Shown: positions 11,672-23,601 of the stretch, in pieces
How the letters are laid out: each line of letters starts with the position of its first letter
Numbering within the stretch: position 1 is the first letter of the stretch
Origin: Acorus gramineus
Lineage: Eukaryota; Streptophyta; Magnoliopsida; Acorales; Acoraceae
Direction: 5' to 3'
Assembly (NCBI GenBank): GCA_030737835.1
Contig: CM060849.1
Location: 15,233,216-15,297,215 of the forward strand
DNA length: 64,000 bases
Translations under genes and position numbers: made by a program
The notes under the pieces: generated by a model
What the model was told of the DNA's origin: nothing
The model's database searches: none
Seen by the model: only the letters and a program-made list of their open reading frames with translations

Positions 11672-14600
11672 TCAAGCATCTTCATGAGTGACGGCGAAAT
11701 GCCCGTGCTGTCGGTCCTGCATACAAGCAGCATTTCATCTGTTACTATGTCCCCATGAATACGAAGAAATAATTTAAGAGTATTTTGTAAAGAAGACATC
11801 TTTAGTAACGGTCTTCTGGTTCTTGTAACATATGTGGTTGCCAAATATTTTCACTGTGGAGTAACGAGAGGTCATACCCTACTCATATCTAGTTTATTGA
11901 GTTGAGGTTAATCTTAGGCCCAGACCCAGTATGTCAAAGGGGTAAAAGGTGCATTAAGGGAATAAGTGGGGCAATAAGTGGTTGAAGAACAACTTATCCC
12001 TTTTGTTATAGGAAAAAAAAATTGGGATAAACTGCCAATGATAGTCCCAATATTGGAATGAAAAGTGCAAATAAAGGAAGAATAAAGGCAAGAGCGACGG
12101 GACTTTTTATCCCCAAAAATTAAAATAGCTTATCATTAAAATCTTATTCCTGGCTAAACTAAACCTTAGGATTCTCATGGGTGTGATAGCTAAAAAACCA
12201 TAAAATCGAGATCAACAAACATATAAGTTATTTAGATTATGGGGAGGCAAACAAACCAAACAAGACCACATGGTAGACAAAAGCAGAGGAGCACCTGAGC
12301 CAACATGCGGCTTTTGTTCAGCACCTGAGTCCTTGTTTTATTGAGTGCAGAATTTGGGGACCTGAAAATCCTCTGTAGATGAAAAGAAAATCATGTTAGC
12401 GCAAATGAGATAAATAAAGTAACTGCTGTAAAAACAGTAGTGCAAGATTTCAAAATGCACAATGCATTTTAGGACTGAAATCTACAACACCGAATGATTA
12501 AATCATCAGCAAATTCTTTTATGAAAAGATAGCTCTACAGAGGAAATATGGGATTGAAGAACTAATACAAAAAAATATGTATATGTACAGCCGCTCTAGA
12601 ATGGATGCGATTGGCAGGGCTCAGCTTTGACCAATGTGTTGGATGTTCAACTTCAGTGTTGTACAGCTTTTTAATAAATTCATGTTAAAGTTGCCCAAGA
12701 CATGAGACCGAACGATGTACCATCCGATATGACTCATCAAACTAGTTCATCAAACACCCAAAGAGGGTGACTTTCTTTAGACGAAATCAAATTACCAGCT
12801 GGTCCTCTTTGTGTTCAATTAACACATTCTCCATTTCAGACTTTAAATAAATGATGGGTCCCATCATCTTCCAGGTGTACTCATCAACTCGGAACATGCA
12901 TAAGTTCAGAGTTTCAAGCATCCTACAGAATCCATCTTCCACGCCAAATTGTAAGGAAGCCTACAAGTGAAAATACCTGAGGACAAATGGATCCTAGGTT
13001 ATAGATTAAATCTCAAGAGTGGTGTAGACGAGCTTCATTCATTCCCATATTTTAAAGTATATAAAGGTGGGAAGATGAAAGGCATACAGCCAGTTCATTG
13101 TTCTCAAAATAAACACCATGCAACAGTCAACTAGCGGCTCAATCCAAGGTCACAGATCTTTAGTCAAAGCTGAACACATGCATACAATATTCTGAAGCAA
13201 ATGCAGAACTCAGGGCAAGGCTAGCCACAAAAAAAAACAACGTATTCCAGGTATTACATTGCCCAACAAGAAGACAAAAAAAGAGTACTAGAGAGAGTCA
13301 CTGACAAGTTGTACCCCTAAAAAATAATATTTTAAATATTAAAAACAATTGTAATATTTACAGAAATCAAACTACATCATGGCACAAGCTCACCTTTTCC
13401 TTGACTGACAATTGTTGTTTTCCCTTTGGTGTAAAGTCAAAAACATCATGAAGCAGTTCATTTTCCTGTTTAGAACAAATACAAGCATAAATGACCCCAA
13501 CAAGAACCAGAGAATAGCCCATTTTTATGGCAGAGAAAATGACAGACAGAAGCTTCAAACAGTAAATGAACCTGCATATGCTTGTTGAAACCGACCCCAA
13601 GGAATCTCTTCAGATAGTTCATCTGTTGAATGAAAATGAAAATGAGTAACATTCTGTAAGCTAAAGGAAATGAACATGATAACAATGCAAGTAAATCATA
13701 CCTGTATCACCTGTGCCCAGGTCGACAGTGTCAATACTTCGCCACAAATCTTTATTGATGTTTCAGGAGAAACACCATGCTGGACAATTACAATGGTTTA
13801 AGAACACAAGCATCTTGCGTGTCTCATGAATACATTTCATATCTTAGAAACATGAAATGTACCTTTATAAAGACCACAAAACATGAAACATACCTCTATA
13901 AAATCCACAACATCGTGGAACAAGTCCCGCTGATCATTAAGATCTTTCTTGGCCGTACCTTTGCCTCCAGCCTCAGCGGAAAGATCCCTTGCTCGGTTCA
14001 ATATTTTCCCCTTCAGTGATTCTACATGTCCAAATCCGCCTATATTGTTTCCATTATTTCCTTCCACGAACGAGCCAGTGAGCTCCTTAGAAAATTTATC
14101 AAGTCTTCCAGTCTCAAAAATCAAAGCAATCGCTTCACCAGCAGCAATACGGACTGATCGATCATCCTTGTCCAAAAGGAGTGTAAGAAAAGAAATTGAT
14201 CTGCATTAATTGTACAACCATATACAGTTTATTATAAAAAAGTTGTACACATAATAGATCCAAAAGTGATTGAGGTGGAATCACACTCACTCCTGCCAAT
14301 TATTAGAGCTAATCCTCCATCCATCGAAAACTGTTAAAAGAAAAGACCAGGCAGATACGGCTGCCACTAATACAGGGGGTGGTAGTTTGTTTGCACCTGA
14401 TACCTGAGGAAGAAAAATGAAATATACAAATTATTGCAGGGGAGGCCCAATAGAGAAGTTTCACAGTGGCACTCCTAAAAGCTTAATACATCAGGCTGGT
14501 GTTCAATATCACATACAGAACATACAGAAATATATACACATCTAACTTACATTCAAGCCTGATTTTGGATGCATAAAGTCCCATATGATTTTCATCACTT

Positions 14601-17600
14601 TATCTGTTGCTTCAGCATCAGTTGCACCAATGAAGGTGCTAATAGCTAAACATTCGAGCACCTAAAATTTTTCAGCAGCACATGATTCATCAACAATTCA
14701 AGGAAAATTTATAAATTAAATGAGCAGATTTCCCAAAGCATGAAGATCTAACATTAAGTTATCATTACATACAGCGGATTTCTTAGAGGCGTCAGATCCA
14801 ACTTTAAGGGCTTGAGTAAGGTGAGGAACTGACTCCACCATTAACTCTTGAGATTCAACTCCAGCACCAATGGTGAGTGCCAACAAGCCTACATACGACA
14901 ATACAACAAGTGAAATAAACATTTGCCCACATAAGTAGAGATATATGCACAGTTGTGATAGTCAGAATACCAACCAATGGCACGGGCTGCTTTTTTTGCC
15001 TCCAGGGCAGAGCCACGCTTGATTGAGTTAATATATTGATTCAACAGTGTAATATACCTGCAAAAAATAAACAAAAAATTGCCTGTGAGCAGCTACAAGA
15101 TGCCATAAATGAAACTGTAATTGTTCTTAATTTGGTAGGTAAATGTTTGGACATTAAGAACCTTGGTAGGTAAATGTTGGGACATTGGGAAACTGCAATT
15201 TTGCTGACAGGAACTTAGTCATTAAAAAAATTGATTCAAAAGAATCAATTTGCATAAAATCAATTTAAAATATAGAGGAAGTTTCATATTTAAAAAAATC
15301 TAATCAGATAAGAGAATGGATATATTGGTGACTTATGCACCTGTTGGAGAAATTTAAAAATACTCTGACTAATAAATATTTTAAATTAACCATTAGAAGA
15401 TGATCAAGCAGCCAGTGCCCAGTTCTTGTGCATCCAGATAGGAACTTCAAAAAGATGGTCGAGTGTATGATTATGACTTACTTGTTTGACACATATCCAA
15501 CAAGTACATTGCTTTCAAAGGCAGAGACAAGTCCCGATAAGGCATTCTCTCTTGTTGATGACCTTAAAAAAAATGCAACAACCTTGGTGAGATCCAGCTA
15601 GAAACTTCAATATAAGAAAAATCATCAACAAACTCATGAAATAAGTAATAACATTGGAGAAAAAAATACAGTGCACATCCATAGGCAACATGAAAAGGAA
15701 AATAAAAAAGACATGGCACACATTAATCAGGTAGGTAGGTCATACATTCATCATCCATAAATTCGACTACAAGACATAAGAAATTCTATGAATTCGTAGA
15801 GCATAGATAAAGGGGTAGGACAATGGATAGTTCAAGACCATATGTTGAAATGTTCAGCAAGATGAAAATTTCTCACGCATATGTATATAATTATAAACAT
15901 ATGAATTATTCAGTCATCACAACAACAATTCCTCACACACACATTGGTCAAATTGTGACTCAACCCACAGCGCAACAATAAAGGTGCATCTAAACTTGAA
16001 TATAATTAGAATTCTGAGTTGGCTGGAGATTGAATATGTTGGAGTTGCAATTTCAGGAGATAGGGATGCGTAACTGACCTAACCCAACCCATTGTGGAAT
16101 AAATGAACATGAGTTTCATTTAGACAGGTTCCGAGTGGGTTTGGTTTTGAGGAACAAAACCCAACATGGGTCCAGGTTAAAACAGTAAAACTTGACTGAC
16201 ACAAACCATTATTGTTCATCGTTTTTACTTCAACTCTCCTGATTAAATCTCCCCTCCCCCCCACAATATTATTTATTTCTCAACCCTCCAGACTTCCACT
16301 TAAGATTATTTATTTTCGGATCTGATTGGGGACAAGTTTGGTAGTTTTGTAGATTCGGGTCAGATGGGTTATTACTTATTAGATATAAAACCCAAGTCAG
16401 GTAAACCCAACCCTTTACCAGGAATTAGTGAGAATTTACGTGGGGAATGAAAATGAGGGAATGGCGGATACTCAGCTCTAATCCTACTCAAATCCAATTA
16501 TTAGATTGAAATACAAACAGGTAAATCGGGTGATCATGGAAATAGCAATACCAATTTAACTCCCTATACCCAAATCACACTGATACACAACCTGATTACA
16601 TTCACAAGAACCCAAAGCAACAACTATCATCACCAGCAAGTATCAACATCAATCATCAATTCACAAAAGCTTCAAATATTTGATTCTTCCATAATGAAGG
16701 ATGCTCTATAATGTACAAAAACACGCACATACACAAACGTGATTCTCATTACTTCACTTCTCTATCATATATACTATCATGTATTCATCTTCCGCTATTC
16801 TACCAATACAATGAATTTTAAACCAACAAAATTAAGTTTCCAACAATTGAAAACCCACATTTCACATAAATCACAAATCTCGGCCGATAACAAAAAGAAA
16901 TTCAACCAACTCTAATCACAACCCAGTACCTCTTCTCATAGAGGTTGTCCAGCAATCCATCCAAGTCATCAAAACGTGACCTGACCCTGTCAACGGTGAT
17001 CACAGTGGACTGCTCCGACACCGTAGATGTCGAGCTCAGGCTATCATCATCGCTGTCAAAGAAGGCTGTGACTTCTCTACCGGGCTTATGACGACCTTCA
17101 CGTCGTAACCCAGAAAACAACAAAAAAACACAAATGTTAAGGAATCAATCCAAATCATTCACAAAAGAAAAAACAATTATTAAAGATTAAATTCCATTCA
17201 AGAACCCCCAAGAAACAACTTTTACCCATGCAATTCCATTAAAAAACAAATCAATCGAAATCAAAACAAAATAAAAGGCCAACCAGACACCCAAACAAAT
17301 ATTGAATTCCCCTCAAAAAAAAATCAAAGGGGAAAACACCTTTTAAGGATTTTTTCAATTCAATAATAAATCAATCACAACAAAAAAGAATTCAATAAAA
17401 AAACCCAAATAAACGTCAAATTCCCTTCAAAAACAAAGCAGAAAAACGTCTTTTAAAGATTCTCTCAGTTGAACAACATATCAATCACAATAAAATCAAT
17501 CAAAAACCAAACAAAAAACGAATCCCCTACAAAAACAAATCCAACCACGACGAAAATCAATCAAGAACCCAAAAAAAATGGTGATTTGTGCTTACCCTTC

Positions 17601-17605
17601 CCCAT
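11672..17605 (-). CDS. Interferon-related developmental regulator (IFRD) family protein, SAT32-like
   Basis: Thirteen coding exons on the minus strand: 17605-17596, 17095-16930, 15562-15482, 15057-14975, 14888-14773, 14661-14551, 14403-14291, 14200-13894, 13779-13702, 13622-13572, 13465-13394, 12372-12295 and 11716-11672. They total 1311 nt, or 436 aa, close to the family's usual length. The protein starts MGKGRHKPGREVTAFFDSDD with a Ser-rich acidic N-terminus. It continues with an alpha-helical IFRD region containing LDKDDRSVRIAAGEAIAL and ends with an IFRD_C-like tail (MNYLKRFLG; ENELLHDVFDFTP; RSPNSALNKTRTQVLNKSR). The exon order and sequence match what I recall of Arabidopsis SAT32, a salt-tolerance-linked IFRD protein; IFRD proteins are thought to act as transcriptional co-regulators. 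The first coding exon is only 10 nt (ATG plus two and a third codons). It is supported by the reconstituted MGKG start and good splice sites at 17595 and 17096. The intron-12 donor (GTGCTC) is weak. Confidence 0.9.
12796..12960 (-). other. Possible cassette exon inside intron 11 of the IFRD gene
   Basis: On the minus strand, a 165-nt open stretch (55 codons, no stop) begins after an AG (GTAG/GCTTCC) and ends at a GT donor (CTG/GTAATT). Both borders are phase 0, like the flanking constitutive exons, so inclusion would keep the IFRD frame. It would encode ASLQFGVEDGF..., including MFRVDEYTWKMMGP. I do not recognise the peptide, and it is absent from the IFRD proteins I recall. It could be an alternative exon, a fossil fragment of another gene, or chance. 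Confidence 0.35.
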
Positions 17606-17915
17606 TGAGGCGTGTAAATACGTACTACAAACAGTCCTTCCTTTCAATCAAAAACGCTAAGAGCAAAACCAGCTGCGTTGATTACGAAAAGAGATTTCGG
17701 AGCTACAGAGGGCGACGTCCAAAGAAGAAGAGGAGGGGTTCAAAAAGGATATGCAAAACGAAAGAATCGATGAAGAAGTGATCAGATCCGAAAAATCCAT
17801 ATAGAGATCGAGAGGCAGAGAGGGATCGGAAGAGAAAACGAGGATTCGATCGAAATCTGTGGAGGCTGCGGAGGAGGAGATAAAACCGAAACCCTAGACT
17901 TGTCTTTATTCCTAA

Positions 17916-18272
17916 GGGAAAAATCCATACAACCCCCTTAAATCTTACTGAAATCCATATAACCCCCCTGACTTTTTAAAATTCATATAAACCCCTGCAA
18001 ACACCTAGTAAATCCAAAAAAAAAAACCTCTAAATAATTTTTCACATTTTTAACATATTGTATGATTTTTTTGTATATTTTATTTTCTACTAAGGTTAAT
18101 CAAACATAATATTCACAAAATAGTAATCATATATGAATGTAAATTTTATTCAAAGGTTATTTGGATTTACTAAGTATTTTTAGGTGGTTATATAGATTTT
18201 AAGAAACGTTTGGTGGTTATATGGATTTCAATTCATTTATAGGGGGTTATATGGATTTTTTCCTATTCATAA
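17916..18272. mobile_element. Mutator-type MITE, copy 2, just upstream of the IFRD gene
   Basis: The element runs 17916-18263 (348 bp). It starts GGGAAAAATCCATACAACCC and ends GGGGGTTATATGGATTTTTT followed by CC. The flanks TATTCCTAA (17907-17915) and TATTCATAA (18264-18272) form a 9-bp target duplication with one mismatch. Each arm carries three to four ~30-bp modules based on AATCCATATAACCCCC. The interior shares a block (CACATTTTTAACATATTGTA) with copy 3. It begins 311 bp upstream of the IFRD start codon and so lies in that gene's promoter region. Confidence 0.82.
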
Positions 18273-20680
18273 ATGAAAGGAAGTTGGGACAAGTTGTGTC
18301 GGATGTGGTTACCTTACCTCTTTCTGACGTTGGGACGTGGACCACGTGTTTCGTTGTTTGGGGTGATGGACGGTTAGAGATCGGGTTTGGGGTTGGTGTA
18401 GAGTGAGAGTGGTTTATGGCGGAGATGTTTGGTAATTAGAAATAAAGAAGCAACACTTTCGTGGTCTTTGGATGATTTGTTTCCCTTTTTGAGAAATATA
18501 AATCTAATATATATCCTGCAGAATATTCTTTATTCGGTTTTCTGCACCACATTTGCAGAATACAGATGCAGTGTCTCAAATTCTCAATCGTTTCTAATTT
18601 CTATACATTATAAAAATAGAGTATAATGTTGTATAAATTTCATTTTTTTATTTTTTTTCTCTAAAAGTACTGATTTGTTTTTCTATTTTAATACGTAATA
18701 GAGTATACTATCTTAATACATACAAAGTATTAATTTTTTTCATTTTTTTTAAATACTGATTTATTTAGATATAAGTTTCATTGTTCATAATAGTATATAC
18801 TTCGTTAAATGAATATATAGATTTAAAAAAAATTAAAATTGTTGGAGACTGAAAAAATGGCTACACACAGACATGCAGTTTGTCCATTTTAAGATAACAT
18901 TTTGAAAACCGAGTTTAAAAACCAATTTTTATTTAAAAATGCATTTATCCACCGACTCGCCCAAGTTACTACACTCACAAATGGAACATTTCATCGCACT
19001 CTTAAGGTAAGTTTAGCAATTATTCCCCCTTCTCTTTCCAGTAGAACATTATGAAAAAAAAATGTTAAGATTTCTTATTTCATGTGATCAATTCTACGAC
19101 AGAGGCAAATTTTCTTTCATTCCTTGTTCTTCAGCAGAATCAAATAAGATAAAATCCTATATCTAAATACCAACTGGTCTTTAATTTAGATCAAATATAC
19201 ATTTATATCAACGATAAATTTGTGGACAATAATAAACAATATTGTAATAAGCAGTCGGGAGGTTGAGAATGGATTAAAGATTAATCGGCTAGAAGGAGAT
19301 TAATCAAAGATTAATCAATCATTTATTATAATAATAAATATAATACATATAGCATAAAAATTAATTGATAAATATATAAAGGTAACTTAATAACTTATTA
19401 GTCAATTAAAGATTAACTAAAAAAATAGCTAGGCACTAAGTGTTGTGGGTTGGACCCACCTAGACCTAAACGAGGGATTAATCAAGACCAAGACGGGATT
19501 TTTAAAAGATTAATGATAAGTCAACTCTAAACTTGAATATGTTTATTGAACTGAAAAGGGAATGATAATGTTTGTTTAGTGAGTCAAGGAAACTTTGGTT
19601 AAACAAGATACACTTTCACATGCTATTTAAGTATCTAACTTACTTGATTTGCAAAACTAAAACCAATCGGACTCCCAAAAAAAAACTAAAACCAATTAGA
19701 CACGCCAATGTTGAAGATCTATCTGTTACACATAAAATGAATGAATACCTCTTGTCACCATCTGGTCACCTCAATGTTTCAAAAATTATTCATCATATTG
19801 CAATGTCAAATCTTTGACTCCAGGGGCATCTTGCTTAGCTGATGAATAATGTCACATGCGTATCTGTTATGCAGTCAATTCAAAAAAGAGCACCCATACA
19901 ATCAGTTTGGTTTATTATTTGGTTGTGATCGCACGACCACTCATGTACTAGAACTTATTAGAACTTCGAAGTAAAGTGTGACATCACTATTAAAATGGGA
20001 TGACCTTCTAAGTAGTACTCGTGTTACACCCCTAATAATAATTTATTTTTTTTTTTTTTTATACTCATCATAATAAGATGAGAGAGGTACACTCTCTTTA
20101 GCAAAGAGATTTAGATTTGAATATGTTGTCTGTTGATTGGGAAAAAATAGATTAAAAAAAAAAACATACCAATTAAAAAGTCTATTTTACGGCCAAACAC
20201 CATAATAAGGTAGTGTATGTGTTTTTCTTGTAGAGTATGGAATATTTTATTTTTTATTTTTTTAAAGAGTTAAAAAAATATATTATCGTATCTTAGTATA
20301 TATTTTATTTTTATATAATATTATATACTTCAATAAAAAAATATATAACTTAAAATTAAAAAAATGGTTTGGACAGCAAATGAGGTTGTACAGGGGATTG
20401 GACATATCAATTTTTTTTAATAAATTTTTTTTTTATTATTCAATCTCATTTTCAAACTCAAATATAATACACATCTTTCTTTTTTTTCAATATATAGCAT
20501 GTACTTTTATAGAATAAATATATTTATATAATATACCCGATGAATTGTATAATCGTTTATAAAATGCTCATAAATAATAGACTATAAATAGTATATATCA
20601 CATATCATATGGATAACGCGACATGTGGAATTATAAAATGGGAAGTGTAACGGCTTATAAAAGAGAGTGTTGTTATATTT
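18273..20680. other. AT-rich intergenic DNA, no gene seen
   Basis: Low-complexity AT-rich sequence with several stretches related to the dispersed AT-rich repeat (for example 18610-18840) and long T runs near 20045. Short open frames here show no protein-like composition. Confidence 0.5.
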
Positions 20681-20689
20681 AGTTTTCCT

Positions 20690-20890
20690 CACGTTTCAAA
20701 TTACAGTTTTATATATCTCATTACAGATTCAATAAAGCACATACCTCATTAGATAATGTATATACATCGTTAAATTTTTTCTTACACTTACGAATAATGA
20801 GTTCATTCAACTCGAAATGGATCGATATACATTTTTTATTAAAACATATACCTCATTAGGTGGTATGTTTACTATTTTAAAAAAAATGAA
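20690..20890 (-). repeat. AT-rich dispersed repeat, inverted relative to 21895-22090
   Basis: Read on the minus strand, this segment matches 21895-22090 in order: TAGTAAACA, ATATGTTTT, ATGTATATC, ATCCATTTCGAGTT, GTGTAAGAAAAAATT. The copies are diverged, about 1.0 kb apart and in opposite orientation. A further related copy lies near 35780-35950. No coding capacity; the class is unknown, probably MITE-derived. Confidence 0.55.
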
Positions 20891-21894
20891 AACATGTGTG
20901 ATATGAGTTTTGATTGATAAAAATGTTTTCCTCATAGCCCCGGCTCAGTTAACTTTTAATTTGTGGGCCCTTAACTTGGACATATTGGTTCTAAGGCCCA
21001 GGCTGAGGCCTCTAATGCGAAGATTGTACACTCCTGCAAAATGCCATGACATTGAAGAAAGATTAATATATAAATTATGTAATAAAATATATATTAATAT
21101 AACCGAAGTATGTATTCTATTAAATATTAAAATATATATGCATCTAATTTATAATTTATTAGAGTATACATTTCACTTATTTGAAAAAATATACATCTTT
21201 TTAGATACTTAAACAATTTTTAAAGTGTGCTTAGTGAATGCAGGAATGATTAGGTGTAATATATCTACATGATTTAGTTTGACATTTATTTTCATTCTCT
21301 TTTTGTTAGAACATCTAATAAAATTTTGTTTTACATCTTTTATTTCTATGCTCATTCATGAATCTTTTAGAATAAAATTTTCATCTATAAAATCTACTAA
21401 AATTAAAGTCCTGAGAATGAGAAAATACTACGTTTATATCAGGTAGCAACGCTCTTGTAGTCATTTTGATCTGTATGTGAAATTAGTTATGTTACACTCG
21501 ATATTTTTTTCAACCTCAATCTTAGTCATATGTACCTTGATAACACCATATGCTCATATATTAATGAGATATATAACTTGTTAAAAATTTTACAATTTTT
21601 ATAAATGGATCAATGAAATACAAGTGGATTATACCATTCATTTTTCATAAAAGCGAAAGAAACGGGAAAAAAACCAGTAAACATTTTCCTGTGGAATTAA
21701 TTTGTGGGCCCAGAATGTTCCTTGATTGAAAGGCCCATTTCACATGGGCCGAGCAAAACCACTTCACAGGAATTGCCTCAACCACAGCATGCACACACCC
21801 GTCCCTGAGGAATGATACGAGTATATGACTAAGAACATGTTAGACTCAATTTTCTTTTACAGGTCAAAACTCAGACCACACGTGTTTTTATTTT

Positions 21895-22090
21895 TATTTT
21901 TAAATAGTAAACACCGTTTAATAAGATATATGTTTTGATAAAAAGTGTATATCACTCCATTTCAAGTTAAATAAACTTATTTTTAATGAGTGTAAGAAAA
22001 AATTCAACGAAGTATTTACATTGTTTAATGATGTATATGTATCACTGAATTTCTAGCGAAGTATATAAGACTGCATTTTGGACTGTAAAA
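21895..22090 (+). repeat. AT-rich dispersed repeat, partner of 20690-20890
   Basis: Homologous to 20690-20890 in inverted orientation, with shared blocks around GTGTAAGAAAAAATTCAACG. Related sequence also occurs near 35780-35950. Confidence 0.55.
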
Positions 22091-22216
22091 TGAACTAGGT
22101 GTAACAGCGCCCAATGTTAAAATGTGAAGAAAATAATTTAGGGGTATTTTTTTTATGGTCTCTAACATGTTTTAAAATTTAGACATACATACTTTGTTTA
22201 ATAAACCTAGTATACA

Positions 22217-22752
22217 GATAGAATTAGGGATGATAGTGAGATGAAAATAAATGAGAAACCTGCCCTAACCCGATCCTATGGGGATGAGTTTGATCATTGA
22301 AATGTCAAATTCAAACCTGACTTGTCCCAACCCGATGAAGATATGAGACGAGGTTAAGATTCAAATACAAAATCCAACCCACACCGTTGTACCATATTTA
22401 AATCACTAATATTATTCAAAATTAATAAGATACATAAATAAAACTAACATATCATTATTATTACAATTGCTAAAATATCTAAGCATATACTAAGTAATAT
22501 GATATAACATAATTAATGAGTGAAAATAATTATTTAGTTTATAATATAAGAAATAATAATGAAAATATTAAAACATTTAAAAAATTGAAATTTTTAATTT
22601 CGTTTCCTTCTTAAAATGAAATGAGACAAGACGAGTTTGAGACGGAATAAACAAATCCATCACAGGTCTAAGACGAGATTTTGATAGCGGGTTTAGGATT
22701 AAGATTGACCGAACCTATTTCAACCCGCCTCGTTGCCATCCCTAGATAGAAT
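22217..22752. mobile_element. hAT-type MITE with perfect 8-bp target duplication
   Basis: The element runs 22225-22744 (520 bp). It begins TAGGGATGATAG and ends ..TTGCCATCCCTA, whose complement TAGGGATGGCAA matches the start. The flanks are identical 8-mers, GATAGAAT (22217-22224 and 22745-22752). Eight-base duplications and TAGGGATG termini fit the hAT superfamily. The subterminal regions are rich in AACCCG/CGGGTT motifs. The interior is non-coding, so it is a non-autonomous element. Confidence 0.85.
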
Positions 22753-23380
22753 GACCAGAGTGTAAAAGTACCCTCTATCTAGTGTTTGATGGAAACGACG
22801 TCCCCTAGATAGCTCGATAAACCTTTGTAATTGTTTGATCTGTCTTGTTTCAAATTATTTGAAGCATTTGGTTGTACAATTGGACAGCTTTTGCGTTTGT
22901 AAAAAGCTGCTTCTACAATCGTACAATTAAATAGTTTTCTTGTAGTTGTTTTCTACATACTAGATTTCAGACAAATAGCGCTAAAAAACTACGATTTAAA
23001 AAAGCTAAATGAGGACCGCTTTCTGCATAATCAAATTTAAACTCAGCGTTTGTAGAAAACTAGCTTTGTAATCCCACTACGGCACTACCAAACGCTGCCT
23101 AAGAAAGATGCAAGTTGATATTAGTTATCACATTACATTGAAGCAACTAGTTCAAAATACATGTGGATTATTGCATAAGCTTAGGACTTTTGTTGTTAAA
23201 AGTGAACTCCCCAAATCCACCTCAGCACATGGCAAAGAAGATCCGATCATATTCTAGCATGAAAATTATTCACATGTTTCATGAGAATCTCTAAGTGTTA
23301 GATAACAATGACAGATGTTATGACTAGACATGTGGGATTGACACATGAAACTAGGTTTTTATGTTGACAACAAATCAAAT
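22753..23380. other. Intergenic DNA, no gene seen
   Basis: Less AT-biased than its surroundings but without a convincing frame. Nothing specific could be assigned. Confidence 0.5.
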
Positions 23381-23389
23381 AGATCACCC

Positions 23390-23601
23390 CCACATGTTTG
23401 GCATGGTGGATACGGACACCCTTCCCTTTGTGAAAGTGAGGGTTTTGACCCTTCTGGACTGGTCTTGTATGGGCCTTTAGCCCTCGTGATAGTCTGTACT
23501 GTTAGTTTTAGTACTATTAATCAGTACGAGCATGCTTGCTCTAGTATATGGGGACTTTGTAGCTCTTTAAGGAGTTTTTGTACTAAAAAAAAAAAAAAAA
23601 A
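23390..23601 (+). mobile_element. SINE-like retroposon with poly(A) tail
   Basis: A ~200-bp segment starts near a good pol III A-box (TGGCATGGTGG, 23399-23409). A weaker B-box-like GGTTTTGACCC (23441-23451) follows 42 bp downstream. The segment ends in an uninterrupted run of 17 A (23585-23601). Box spacing, size and A-tail fit a tRNA-derived SINE. No convincing target duplication was found, so this stays a candidate. Confidence 0.5.

Noticed and set aside
16061-16450. TAGGGATG start and AACCC-rich sequence in IFRD intron 2, possible hAT element
   Set aside because: Only the left end looks right; no inverted right end or 8-bp duplication was found.
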